A stretch of 64,000 nucleotides of DNA from Pyricularia pennisetigena (lineage: Eukaryota; Ascomycota; Sordariomycetes; Magnaporthales; Pyriculariaceae), in assembly GCF_004337985.1 (NCBI RefSeq), contig NW_021940923.1, positions 124,001 to 188,000 on the forward strand, in the 5' to 3' direction. The position numbers and the translations under genes were made by a program. Shown piece by piece: positions 11,635 to 22,980 of this stretch (the first letter of the stretch is position 1; each line of letters begins with the position of its first letter). The notes under the pieces were generated by a model. It saw only the letters and a program-made list of their open reading frames with translations, made no database searches and was not told the origin of the DNA.

Positions 11635-14327
11635 GGTCTCGTCGCGTCTCGCGCTTCCGAAATGGCGATTAAGCATCAGGATGCCAAGCAGAAAGACAAG
11701 AAGCGGGGTTGCTGAAGCTTTCCTGCTGAGGCTCCAAGTGGGGAGGTTGCAGATCTGGAGTCTTGTCCATTCAGAGCACGTAAGCGACATGGTTGGGTGC
11801 GTAGGACCAAGAATGGTGTAAGAGGACAGTTGGCGGGTGAGGAGCCAGGATGCGTAAGCAAGATGACTTGGGGCTTTGAAAAGTAATCAGAGTACCAATG
11901 TACAAATAGCCCTGTGGGCTTGAAATGGCTGCTGCCGAGACGCAGAGAGGAAAACTGGCCGTTTTGTCCATATGTGCCTCTTTTTTTGGTGACTTTTGAG
12001 TGGATGCCTTGGACACAGAGTAGCTGTCTCAAAGTAGCCTTTATGAAGAAATTCTACACAGAATTTTAATTTGTATATTAAATATTAAGCCGATTGAATG
12101 CAATTTCGTCAATCAAGAATGTTGAAATGACTACGGACAAGACTAGCTGACTATCTCCGTCAACACTGAACAGACTCTTTTGACTTGCCCAAAATAATCC
12201 AAGTCCGAAAACAGTGGTTTTGGTTTAGACGTTCCCACATGTAAACTGCCGAATCATTGACCAAACTTTTGCAACTACCTTATCGTCTACTACGTCTAGC
12301 AGGATGGAGTCTCAACTAGAATCCGCCCACCAAGTTAAACATTGATGTAATGGAGAACCTCATAGAAAGAGTTTCTGCTCAGGCAGAAAACGGCTCTGTC
12401 AACTCCTCAAAGTTCATACTGAAGACGCTACAGTTGTTGAATCATGGAACTTGCGATTTGCTGTTTCGTGCCATTTTTGATGAGCAGTGCATCCGCTTTG
12501 ATTGTGACGTGAAGACGTAGAAAGCTTCGTGAAGCAACCCAAAGCGTGCACACTGCTTGAGTCTGTCACAATGATTTAGAATGTTTTGACCAGTCTATTC
12601 GTACCGTTCTTGCGCAGAGAGCCTAGTCTGTATCTCTGACGATTTTTCTCCCCAAGTTTGGTGGCACCAATGAATTTGACAGAACGACCACCTGCAGCAT
12701 AACCCCGAACCGTTGGGATTTGCACAAGGGAGCACATCTCCTCTAATTGGCCAGACTAACGGTAAGTCGGCAGAGAAGCAAATGCGAGTTGTGGAGGCAG
12801 GAGAGCGAATTCTTGCACACATACATGATTTGCCGTGTTTTCTTGAGCGTCGTGTGCTGACCACCCTCTCTACTGGCTTCCCGTTTCTTCCCATTGTCAC
12901 ATCTGCAGATCTGAGGCACTCACAATCTGGTGGAACCATCTATGCTGACTGAGACTATTTTGGGCGGGCTGCCAGAGAATCTCTGTCGCCGGCATGCACA
13001 TTCGACGTCGGGGAGCTGATGTGCAGGATTTCATACCACATACGTAGAGAGGCACACCGTGTCTCCGCGGAGCTGAGGTTGGGATGCAACAAAAAACCAG
13101 GCATCTTTATTGGATCACCAGTCACGAGAAGATCGCCTGACATTGGAGTCGTAATCAATCCCCGTCTTGGCGGATTCCTTTGAAAAGTTCTTTGCATGCG
13201 CTAGAATGCGAGCTGAGCAATGTCGGCTTTTGACAAGGAGCCTTGTTCGAGCCCAACCGACACTGGGCTAGCGGAACCTGGGGTGCAGGTCGGCATACGC
13301 CTTTGTTTCAATCAGTAGCCAAAACGTTGTGGGCGATATTTTTTGCTAGTTTGCTGGATATGATTTCATTATCCTACTTTATTTGATACTCGGTCTCCAC
13401 GGAGAAATTACAACTTCTAAAAATCGTCATATCGTCGTATGCTATGTTGGTCTCGTGCAGGCTGACCTTGGGCAGAAGCGTGTTGGGCTAGTAACAGAAT
13501 TATAGACCAAGACAGGGAAAAACCAAAAAAAAAAAAGACAAAAGATTGGCACGGAAACGAGTTCTTCTGCCTGCCAAGGACTGTCCGCAAACAGCACCCG
13601 TCGTGCCGGTGAAGGCTCCTTGGCACCGGTCAGTGTGGAGAAGATGCAATGTCAAGACACCAAAACCCAATGGAGTATTCTGCCTGTTTGAAGTGGACAT
13701 CCAGGGGTGGGCTTATTTAGCCGTCCAACCAGCCAGGGACCCAGTGCAGAGGTGACCGACTCGGTTCTGATTGTGAGGGGAAAAACGGCCTATGGTTCCG
13801 AAGTGTGGTTGCATTCTCAATAGTGACCCCCATTTCATTTGTCTCCCAAACCTGGGGCCCCTTGTTCCTCACAACCGAACCCCAGAATTTGGTCCCGAGG
13901 GACGGACCACATGCGGGGAAGAAAAAAGGGAGAACAAGTTCAGAAGCAGAAGAAGAAGAAGAAGAAAAAAAAGTTGCGGGTACAGAACGGCTGCGATGGC
14001 ATCGCTTGCAAGGGCACATTCCCACTAAATTTGTTCTTTTGCCGTGTTTTAATTTTGGGGCTTTTGTTTAGCGATCGTGTCATTAGCTGCATGCGTAAAT
14101 TAACTGCAGCGCAGGGCAGCTCTCGCTGCTTTTGGTTACTCTCCGGCCGCTTGGGAAATATTTATTAGCTTCCCGTGCGCCCCTTCTATTCCCGCCATCA
14201 CGGGTCTGTCCTTGGTGCTCCTCTTGGTTTCTTCCCCAGCCATCCGCCCTCCCATCTCTCATCCGTTCCGCCAACACCCCAAAGAGACGACCTGCCGTGA
14301 GATCATCGACAGAGAGACACAGCAGCC
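11635..14327. other. long intergenic region, no supported gene
   Basis: About 2.7 kb. It holds the promoter of the HET gene on the left, a (GAA)n-like run near 13943-13968, and the promoter of the sugar transporter on the right. The minus-strand frames at 12595-12939 and 12955-13197 are short, unlike known families and without splice partners. Confidence 0.45.
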
Positions 14328-16117
14328 ATGGCCATCATCAAGGCGGCCGACGGGACGGCGGACCCGATCCTGACCAACTTGGTCAACCAGGACAAGGTGC
14401 GGTTCTGGAAGAAGCCGAACCTGCGCAGAATGTACTTTTTCCTGTTCTTGTGCTGCATGGGCGTTGAGATGACGTCTGGTTTCGACTCGCAACTTATCAA
14501 CACCATGTTGTTTACCGAGCCATATCTTTTGTGTGAGTTTTTTTTTTTCTTTTTTTTTTCTCTCTTTCTTTCAGATCAGTCAGGCTAACGATGATATGTA
14601 CACCACAAAACAGACTTTGGCAATGGCTGGAGAAACAACGACAACAAGATCGGAATTGAGCCCAACCTCCTCGGCATAATGAACGCGTCCTACAATCTGG
14701 GATCCATCCTCGGCGTGCCCCTCGCTCCCTGGTTCAACCACAAGTTCGGGCGCCGGTGGACCATCTTGGCCGGGTCCATCATCATGATCGTCGGTGCTTT
14801 GATCCAGGGCTTTGCTCAGCACGCCGCCATGTACATCATTGCCCGCATCATCCTGGGCATCGGCATCGTGTTCGCCATCATCGCCGGTGCCGCCATGATT
14901 GGCGAGCTGGCGTATCCCAAGGAGCGCGCCATGCTTACGTCGCTCTTCAACGCGTCTTGGTTCATCGGTGCCATTGTCGCATCGGCCATCGCCATCGAGA
15001 CGGTCAACATCAAGGGGGAGTGGGCCTGGCGTCTGCCCAGTCTCCTCCAGATCTGCCCGTCGCTGCTCCAGATCGCGACCGTCTTCTTCCTGCCCGAGTC
15101 GCCGCGTTACCTCGTCAGCCAGGACCGTGACGACGAGGCGTTTGCGATACTGACCAAGTACCACGCCGAGGGCGACGCTTCCTCGGCCATCGTCCAGGCC
15201 GAGATGGCCCAGATCCGCACCACCATCAAGCTCGAGATGGAGAACTCCAAGCAGACGTGGGCCGACGTGCTCAAGACGGCCGGCATGCGCCGCCGCTTCT
15301 TCATCACCATCTTCATCGGCCTCTTCACGCAAATGTCGGGCAACACGCTGCTGTCGTACTACTCGTCGCTGCTGTACGACCTGATGGGCTACACCGAGAC
15401 CTCGGTCAAGACGCGCATCAACATGGCCGACAAGTGCTGGGGCCTCATCAACGCCGTGACCCTGGCGCTGATCGTGGTCCGCTTCCCGCGTCGCCGCATG
15501 TACATGCTCTCGGCCGGCAGCATGCTGTGCGCCTTCACCGGCATGACCGTCTGCTTCTACCACCTGCGACAGGCCACCAACGCCGGCGTCAAGAACTCGT
15601 CCGCCGGCATCGCCGCCCTCTTCTTCTTCTTCGCCTACGGGCCCTGCTACAACATGGGCAACAACGCCCTGACCTACACGTACCTGGTCGAGCTGTGGCC
15701 CTACGCCCAGCGCTCCCGCGGCATCGGCGTCCAGCAGATCTTTGGCAAGGCCGGCGGTTTCTTCTCCACCTACGTCAACCCCATTGCCATCAACGCCCTC
15801 GACTGGCGCTACTTTGCCATCTACTGCGGCTGGATCGGTTTCGAGTTCATCTTCATCTACCTGATGTACCCCGAGACGTACGGCCGGACGTTGGAGGAGC
15901 TGACTTTTCGTGAGTATTTTTTTTATTTTTCTCTTGTTTCCCTCTCCGCCGTCATATTTTTTTTTTCTTTTGTTTCTTATCTTTGGAGAGTTCCCGATAT
16001 GCTGACTCTGTCTGCAAAACAGTGTTCGAGGGCAAGGAGTACACAGACCAGGCCAACGCTGCCGTCCAGAAGCAGCTCGACTCGGATGTTACTGCAGTGC
16101 CGCAGGAAAAGGTTTGA
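14328..16117 (+). CDS. MFS sugar transporter (hexose/lactose permease-like)
   Basis: Three exons, 14328-14532, 14614-15909 and 16023-16117, encode 531 residues. The usual marks of the fungal sugar-porter family are visible: about 12 hydrophobic segments, a loop-2 signature NHKFGRRWT near residue 95, PESPRYL after helix 6, a GNTLLSYY segment in helix 7, and PETYGRTLEEL at the end of helix 12. The last exon adds a short hydrophilic cytosolic tail (LFEGKEYTDQ onwards) typical of fungal lactose and hexose permeases. It would import a mono- or disaccharide by proton symport at the plasma membrane; the substrate cannot be read from sequence. Both introns contain long T-runs before the acceptor. It stands alone between long spacers. 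Confidence 0.9.
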
Positions 16118-17502
16118 ATTGTGGTTTTAATTGGAGCCTGAGGTCCGAGGCGCCGGTGCCAAGATTGGTTGAGAGACCGCCGCAAATGTCTGGATTTAAA
16201 CAGCTCGAATGCAATCAAATAACCGTCTGCCCACTGATTGGATGATGGATCATGACACGATTGTCTGCTTTGCCTATTAAGCGACTTCAATATGAAGGGG
16301 ACCCTTACCTGCTCCTCACTATGGTGATTCCTGGGCGTCGGAGCATGCAAAGGTCCCCCAAGCTGTGCTTGTGTTTGCCTAGACTTGGCTAGTTCTTATT
16401 TCCTCCACATCCTTCCCTGAATCCAGTTACGTTAGAAAGATGCGTGGGTGAGAATCGGGGCCTGAATATCGAGGCTCGCCTGTCCATTCTATGACCAAGT
16501 TCAGACCCCCCGCACGCCAAGACGAGCTGAGAATGACAATGGCACCTGGACACAGAGTGAAAAAAAAAAAAAAAAAAAAAATCCCGCAGACGGCAGCGAT
16601 GGGTACATTCCAGCCAATCGTCAAGTTCACCGACCTGAACGACCCGACACGATTCCTCATGCAGCCCAACGAATTTGACCAATGCAGCGTGCAGATGCAT
16701 TGGTCGCCGAGCGTACCAGCACTCACCGACCTGGTTTATTTGCTAACTAGGTCGGCGGTACTTTGTGGTATATTTGTGGTGTGGTTTCTGTCGCGGCGAT
16801 TTGCATGGAAAGCTCGGGATGCGTGACGTGTCTGCAATCGTCAAGGGGATTAGTCGAGTGGCCAGTCCTTTACCCTCGAAACGACCCTGCATGTGCTACA
16901 ATATGCTGAAGGGGAATTTGCAGCGGAGTGAGCGTAATCCCTAGTTTCCCTCACCGTACGGTTGACCTTTGGGCTGAGGCGGGTAGCCTGCGTGATTGAC
17001 GGACTGGACTCTGGAGTCTGGAAGTACCAGTTGACCGAGGTCACCATCATGACCACGAAAAATCAAATCAACTCTCTAGACGTCTGTGATCGAAAAACCA
17101 GAGAGCCTGCCAGATCGTAATAGTTCTATTCCGAGCTGTCAACGCCGCTCGGCCTGGGTAATTTTTGACTGGGCAATATTGCCAAACACACCCCAATGCC
17201 CATCACTAGAGCAGGGTTTCAATAGAACATTAGTTAACTCATAAAGCTATTGTTGGGTATTACAGCGCACCAGAGCTATGCTTTGGCTGAGCTGAGCATT
17301 GCGACCGTGGCATGATACTCCAGGCGAGCCACGTTACGCTGGTGGTATGTGATTTATCATCGTCTGCGAGCTTTCCTGGGCACCAGCATCGGGGGTTGGC
17401 TCCAGGGGATGAATGCTCCAAAGCGCCAAAGCTTTCGTTCGTCCACCACAAACGCCGCCTTTCATTCCTGCCTCCCAGGCCCTTGGGCTTGTTTCAACAG
17501 TC
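16118..17502. other. intergenic, no gene seen
   Basis: A-run of about 22 bases at 16560-16581. The plus-strand frame 16491-16826 runs through this homopolymer into a Lys tract and has no family features, so it is not called. Confidence 0.5.
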
Positions 17503-17833
17503 TTATATGTTCTCCTTGCACGATTTGTTGCAACATTTCCTGGAGGGAATGAATTGATGTGTCAGTCAAACATTGATTCTCGTACGTTTTTGTATCCCCC
17601 CATACGAGGAGGACGGCCAGAAGCAACCAAAACAACAAGAAAATGGAGTAGAAAAGTCCAATGCTCTCGGACGATTCAACTTACGTGACCTTGTTATTTA
17701 CTGAGCAAGTTATAACGCTAATCAAAGGCTCAGCAGGTAATGAACATGACCCATTAACGGGAGCGGTGCATTTCGCTTGCACGGCGGCGGTGAAGACGGT
17801 TGCCGCGATGAGAAAAAGTTGAGAGAACTGCAT
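17503..17833 (-). CDS. small secreted cysteine-rich protein (6 Cys)
   Basis: Two exons, 17833-17685 and 17539-17503, are joined by a 145-base GTAAGT..CAG intron. The product is only 61 residues, so it is easy to miss. Residues 1-20 (MQFSQLFLIAATVFTAAVQA) form a clean signal peptide. The mature 41 residues contain six cysteines at 22, 30, 43, 52, 53 and 57, with a KCCNKSC cluster near the end supplied by the second exon. Without splicing, that cluster would be lost. The even Cys number and small size fit three disulfides, as in defensin-like or effector proteins. It is not a hydrophobin, which needs eight Cys in a fixed order. Its function is unknown. Confidence 0.65.
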
Positions 17834-18715
17834 TTTGTCCTGGAAAAAAAAAGGGGGGTATAACGGCTTTCGAGGCTATGTTCAATTTGGGCTTTGGTTC
17901 TCGTGATTGATTCCGCACCTGGCTGGCCTAGTAGTCCAATCCGTGGCGATGGGGGTCATTATATTTTAATATTCACTATACATTCCCTTTCCACACGCGA
18001 TTAGCTATTCTTGTCTCGGGGTACATGATTCCAGAGTCCATTCCGAAACAGTCTCAGGTTCGTTCTGCTATAAATATGACCCCCAAAACAAGCAACTGAT
18101 TCAGACTCGCCCAAATTGTCGAGATTTTCCAGTCTAGGAAATCCTACAGAAAGCTCTACCGTCTTTCCGTACCCCATTAGATTATGATTGCTACCTACGT
18201 GGTTACGTTCTATTGCAACACATTCACCAAGACTTTTGCCAAGACAGCTATTCCTGTTGTGCCAAGTTGGTTTGTAAAGCTGCTCCACAGAACCAGTGAT
18301 ACGAACAGGCCAGGAAAGTATATATCAGCACGCAGGACGGCTGATTTGCGATGACCACTCTATAGTTCAGCCTTGATGGTTTGAACTTTGAAGCGAAGCA
18401 GGTCAATCAAGCTGAAAGCAACCACATGACGTTTTTATTATTTCTTAGAATACTCTGTTTGCTGTTTACAAATACAATTGCCAACACAATAGCTGTGGCG
18501 CAAGGGGCAAGCCATACCAGAAATCGTGGCAGAAGCAGATCTAACGAAACCAAAACAGGAGAAAAGGCAACGGAAGAAATGACAAGTCACAACCGCCCCC
18601 CAAGCCTCTCAACAACGTGAAAAACACGCGCGTCAGTGTCTGATATAGGCTGGTTTGATGCAGAGCTCGAAAAGTCTCAAACCGTTTTCAGCCGATAGGG
18701 TAATACGAGTGTGTC
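17834..18715. other. intergenic between two small secreted protein genes
   Basis: The minus-strand frame at 18001-18288 has no signal or motif and is not called. The left part should hold the promoter of the 6-Cys gene. Confidence 0.45.
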
Positions 18716-19000
18716 TCAACGGCCCGCGGGCGTCGAATCTTTACTCTTGGGTTCGGAACCTTGTCCCGGACCTTTGGTCGGATTCTTTTGACAAATCGCT
18801 GTGCAAATCAATAATGCCATTTCGCCATTCGAGGGTCCCAATGCGTGCTTGATATTCTTGCAGACGTCAGGGCAGCCCTTCTGGCCCGAAGGAGAGGACC
18901 GCGTCTCGAGAAAACCGGCCGTCATCTCATTCGAACCGGGCGCGGGCCTGGCCATGACGCCGGCGGCAGCGAGGGTGACGATTACGACGTGGAGGTGCAT
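18716..19000 (-). CDS. small secreted protein with paired CxxxC motifs
   Basis: Single exon of 94 residues. Residues 1-17 (MHLHVVIVTLAAAGVMA) form a signal peptide with cleavage expected before RPAPG. The mature protein has four cysteines arranged as CPDVC and, about 22 residues later, CTAIC. This is the helical hairpin pattern of alpha-hairpinin-like proteins. The tail is rich in Gly, Lys, Pro and Ser and probably unstructured. No enzyme motif is present. It is an effector candidate by size and secretion only. The opposite-strand frame over the same bases has no signal peptide and is taken as a shadow. Confidence 0.6.
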   Translation of the reverse strand: MHLHVVIVTLAAAGVMARPAPGSNEMTAGFLETRSSPSGQKGCPDVCKNIKHALGPSNGEMALLICTAICQKNPTKGPGQGSEPKSKDSTPAGR

Positions 19001-21120
19001 TTTAATTTTGCCTATATATTTCGTCTTGTCAAAGCAGAAACTTTACAGAAAGACAAATTGCAGGGTGAAGAGATCGTAAATGGGGGAAAAGGTAAGGAGC
19101 AAGCTCGATTCCCATGCGCTGACAAGCACAACATGGTAATTATACACAATCATCCCAGTCACTTGTCGCTATTTCACGGCTAAATGAAAAAAAAAAAAAA
19201 AAAATAATCTCTGCGCGAAAATGTTTTCTCGCGGACTACATGAATATCGAGTCGTGCACTTGACTCGATTATAGTTTGACACAATGCAGGCTGGTTGTAG
19301 AGGGTCAATCATTGCCAGATGAAGACTAAGATATTTTTAGAAAACGAAAGAAAGTTTGAATAAATCGTATGCAAATAGCCACTGTGTCTGTGAATGCCCA
19401 AGTCACAAGCCTACGGTGCCAACGTTGGTAGACAGCCTACCACAGTACAGTCAACATGGCATTGAATCCGGCTACAATCCTCAGACCAAGATGATTATGT
19501 AATAGAAATCATGACTTTTGCACTTGTATCATTTTGTCATCAAACAAAGAGCCATGCCGCAACACTTTGGCACAACTCGGGAAAATGTGAATTGGACATA
19601 TGTTTTCAGTATACCAACGATGTAAACCTCCTAATCGTAGCTTGAACTCGGTAAACTGACAACCTGGCTAATACCATGTTTGGCAAAAGTATCGAACAAT
19701 ATCCCTTGAAGATGGTATATACCGTATATCTCTATTCTATCGAAGCTGTAGTTGCCCAATGTTGCTTTGAACCTATTCTGTTTCTATTGTATTACTTTCA
19801 TATCTGCCGTTGTATTATCCGCACAATAAAATCGCCAACGCCTCCAATTTCGCAACCTATGAACGCCACAGGGCCTCCCCTGCCAAGCCGCACAAGCTGA
19901 TGGGCAGACTTGAGGGCCCGCTAGGATGACAGGTTGTAGTTTGAATTCGACTGCGCAGTCGTTGGGTGGCCTAGGGCAGGGGCCAGAGAATTGACGCGAA
20001 TTTTCCTTCACCTGTAACTGGCGGGTTACTGGCGACGTTGTGTCCTTTGGCTGAATCCTCGGTCGGTGTTCTGTTGACGGTGGCGTCGAAAGCCTAGAGA
20101 GTGGCGGCGGCGGCTTGAGGTACCGTCCCGAGTGGGTGCGACATGAACAGATTGGCTTGTGTTGTTTTCGGCCTTTTTGACGAGCTTGTCGATGCTGAAC
20201 AGAGCTATGAAAAGCATTTTTTCTTTGTCTGTATGATGTAGAAGAAAACGAACGGAAGACGAATCAGAAACAGCAGAGAAAAGACTGTGATCACGTGAGT
20301 CTTAAAGAGGGTGGTGCGGAAGAAAAACCACAAGCCAAGGTGACGCCGATGACTGGCGGTTGAGAGATATATATGTGCATATACCAAAGCTTTCCACCGA
20401 GCTTGGTGTTCCCGAGACAAAGTCGTACGACACGATACTCGCCAAATTATTGATGTTATTTTTTATCTGCTGTCACGTCGAGGGAGACGCGTAAACGGTG
20501 ATTGATCCGATTTGATCGACGGGCCGAGCCTCATGCGGAGGTGTGCCTTGTGAGGCTTGCGACGTTAGAACTGTTTTGTGCATTTCCTCACCGACGCTAT
20601 ATCTCTTTCTATTTGCGTGCGTCTCTCTTGTCTCGTCGGGAGACGTGTGCAAGGAAAATCATTGGACTGACCCAATAATTAAGACTCTGATATATGGTTA
20701 GTTTTTTTTTTGAATATAAACACTAGAGTCCTAGTCATGCATCACGTTGGCAGCCAATCAACTCCGCAGGGCTTTGCTGACAGTAGGTTGTGATCCGCAC
20801 CAACGAAACAATCCTCCCCCTGCAGCATTACGAACAATCCGGGGGCTTTACTTGTGACTTGCTGGATTTGGAAACCAGTAGGGCCAGGAGCCCAAACAGG
20901 AGAAAGCAAAGTCCCAATTTGCGCTGACGTATGGCTGATTCAGCGACTGATGGTACTTGGAAAACGTTACAACTGTATGATTGACGTTTGGTTGTGCTGT
21001 AATTATACCAGACTAGGGATAGACGTTCGACCTCGACGGTTTAAAAAAAAAGATGTCTTGCTATTTTTTTCTTCTTCTTCTTCTTCTTCTTAAATCCCTC
21101 CCCCCGCCATTGAAAAAATC
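19001..21120. other. long intergenic region, no supported gene
   Basis: About 2.1 kb. It contains an A-run at about 19187-19204 and a (CTT)n microsatellite at about 21069-21092. A minus-strand Cys-containing frame at 19784-20217 was considered and rejected. Confidence 0.45.
21069..21092. repeat. (CTT)n microsatellite
   Basis: About eight CTT units about 30 bases downstream of the acyltransferase stop codon; a possible length-variable marker. Confidence 0.85.
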
Positions 21121-21837
21121 CTAACCCACGTAGTTGGCATATCTGCAAAACGCATCATCCCTCCTGAGCGTCTCAATCTCATCCTCGGCCAGGCAAAAGG
21201 CCACGGCCATGTCACCCTTGGCATCCAGCGGCATCAGGTACAAGAGACTAGGCCAGGGCGCCATCATGGGCCTCCTCGTGGCGACGGGGCGCGCGAGGAC
21301 GTGGCCAAACGACATGGCGCCCGTCTTGACGTTGACGTAGGACGAGACGATGACCCCGGAGTGCGGATCCTGCCTGGCGCCGTTGGCCAGGACCGACTTG
21401 TCGTCAAGGCGGTGCACCATGGTGGCGAAGGCGCAAAAGTGCCGCCGCTGGCCGTCCTCGTCGCGCAGCACCGCCCGCAGCCGTCCGGCCACGTCCCCGA
21501 CGGGCTGCCCGAACACGTCGGCCTGCTCCACGTACGCGCAGTCGGTCAGGTGGCCCATGTAGTGTCTTCCCGGCCCCGAGAGGCCGAGCAGGTGCCGCAT
21601 GCTGAGGACGCGCGCGATGGTCGAGGAGGCGCCCCGGCCGAGCTTGGCGGCGCGGGCGGCCTGCGTCCGCTGCCAGCAGAGCGCCGTGACGGCGTCGTCG
21701 GTTGAGATGTAGGGGACGATGGTCTGTTTGCTGGCTTCGAGTTTGAGGTCCTTGAGTGCTTGCTGGGGGAAGTTGAAGTATGCCCACTTTGCGGGCCTGG
21801 GCTGGATGGTGGTGGTGGTGGTGGTGGTGGTGGCGGC

Positions 21838-21871
<34 letters not shown>

Positions 21872-22578
21872 GCTGCTGGTGGTGGTGTTTGCATCCGCGG
21901 GATGAAGCAATCGTCCAGCTCGGGACCTGGTTGATAGTCGTCGCCGAGAAGGGGAATGACGTTGCGCCTGTCCTGGTTTGCTTGGGCCGTCTCTTCCGAG
22001 GTCAGGTCCTCCCCCCGGCAGGCCTTGGCCAAAAAGCCAATGAGCATGCCCAAGCCCGTCATGTCCATGGTGGTGTGGTTGCTGGCTATCGTGAGCACCA
22101 GCCCGCCGCGCACAAAGTTGGCCTGCAGGACCAGCACCGGGGCGATCATGTCGTTGTCGTAGGGGGATGCCGCCCACGTCACGGCGATGGGCGGCACGAC
22201 GAGGTCCGTTTGCAGCAGGTGCATGGGGAAGTTGGCGGCCTGCATCTCCTGGAAGCTGGGGAGCTCGGCGGTGCTGTCTCTGACGACCAGCTCGATCTCG
22301 TCGGCGTGCGGTACGACCCTGCGGATGCCCGAGTGGGTCTCGTCCCGGCCCTCGTACACGACACGACCGGCTACCCAGGGTATGTCGTGAGCGAGCTTTG
22401 CCAGAGCGCGTCTAAGATGCTGTTCAACCTCCATCTGTAACGAAGGTGTATCTTCGGGAAGAGGAAAGAAGAGGCAGATGGGCGTGTAACGCCTGATCAT
22501 GGAGAAGGAGCCAAAGGTGTCGTCCAGGTGCTCAAAGGCAGTGACCCCTGGCTGACCGGAGGCTGTCGTAGGCGCCAT
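21121..22578 (-). CDS. HxxxD-type acyltransferase (trichothecene acetyltransferase/BAHD-like)
   Basis: Single exon of 485 residues. The catalytic HxxxD motif is HTTMD at 168-172, where His acts as general base in transfer of an acyl group from CoA to a hydroxyl or amine. The second family motif, usually DFGxG, appears as MSFGHVLARP in the last quarter; the Asp is missing, as in several fungal members. The N-terminal half matches the layout of fungal transferase-family proteins. Between the two halves lies a tract of about 25 Thr residues broken by Ala pairs, encoded by GGT/TTG trinucleotide repeats at about 21808-21880 (plus strand). This is a solvent-loop insertion liable to slip in length. 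No signal peptide, so it is cytosolic. It is followed on the same strand by a GMC oxidoreductase, suggesting joint tailoring of a metabolite. The substrate is unknown. Confidence 0.85.
21805..21881. repeat. trinucleotide repeat coding a poly-Thr tract
   Basis: GGT units followed by TTG units on the plus strand, read on the minus strand as ACC and CAA-shifted ACA codons, so nearly all give Thr. It lies inside the acyltransferase gene. Confidence 0.85.
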
Positions 22579-22980
22579 TGTTGACAGCTATGACTGCGGA
22601 GTGAAGATGTGGAGGTAGATGTTTGTCTGAAGTGCGTGCAAGTTGGTGCAAGTTGCCAGCAGGGTCGTGATGATTTTATGGTGTTTTGAATGGGCTTTTG
22701 GCGTCAGCATCAACAAAAGATGCATCAAGAATGATTCATTTCTTTGTGTTGTAGGGACCGATCCAGTGATTGGATCCCTGACGATTTAGTGTGGTGGGCT
22801 TTTTACAGTAGCTTCTTGGCGCGGGGGACGCAATTTGAATCATTTGGGATGAGTTGGGGAATCAATGCTGAATAACCCTTAACCCCCGCCATCTTGCGAT
22901 TCCAGCCAAGCATATACACTCTGCTCATAGTAGGTTCGTTAGACATTACATGCATCGAAAAAAAGAGAAAGAAAATACAA
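22579..22980. other. promoter region of the acyltransferase gene
   Basis: About 400 bases between the GMC oxidoreductase stop and the acyltransferase start, both on the minus strand. No coding frame of note. Confidence 0.5.

Noticed and set aside
12955..13197. Minus-strand fragment with SGDLLVTGDPIKMPGF, considered as the end of a CoA-transferase
   Set aside because: The resemblance is too weak and no further part of such a gene is visible nearby.
14580..15563. 327-codon minus-strand frame across the sugar transporter
   Set aside because: Antisense shadow of a clear transporter gene; very acidic, His and Gly-rich, with no domain.
19784..20217. Possible Cys-containing secreted gene in two or three minus-strand exons
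   Set aside because: No clean signal peptide at any start, and no set of splice sites keeps the Cys-rich frame open from a credible ATG.
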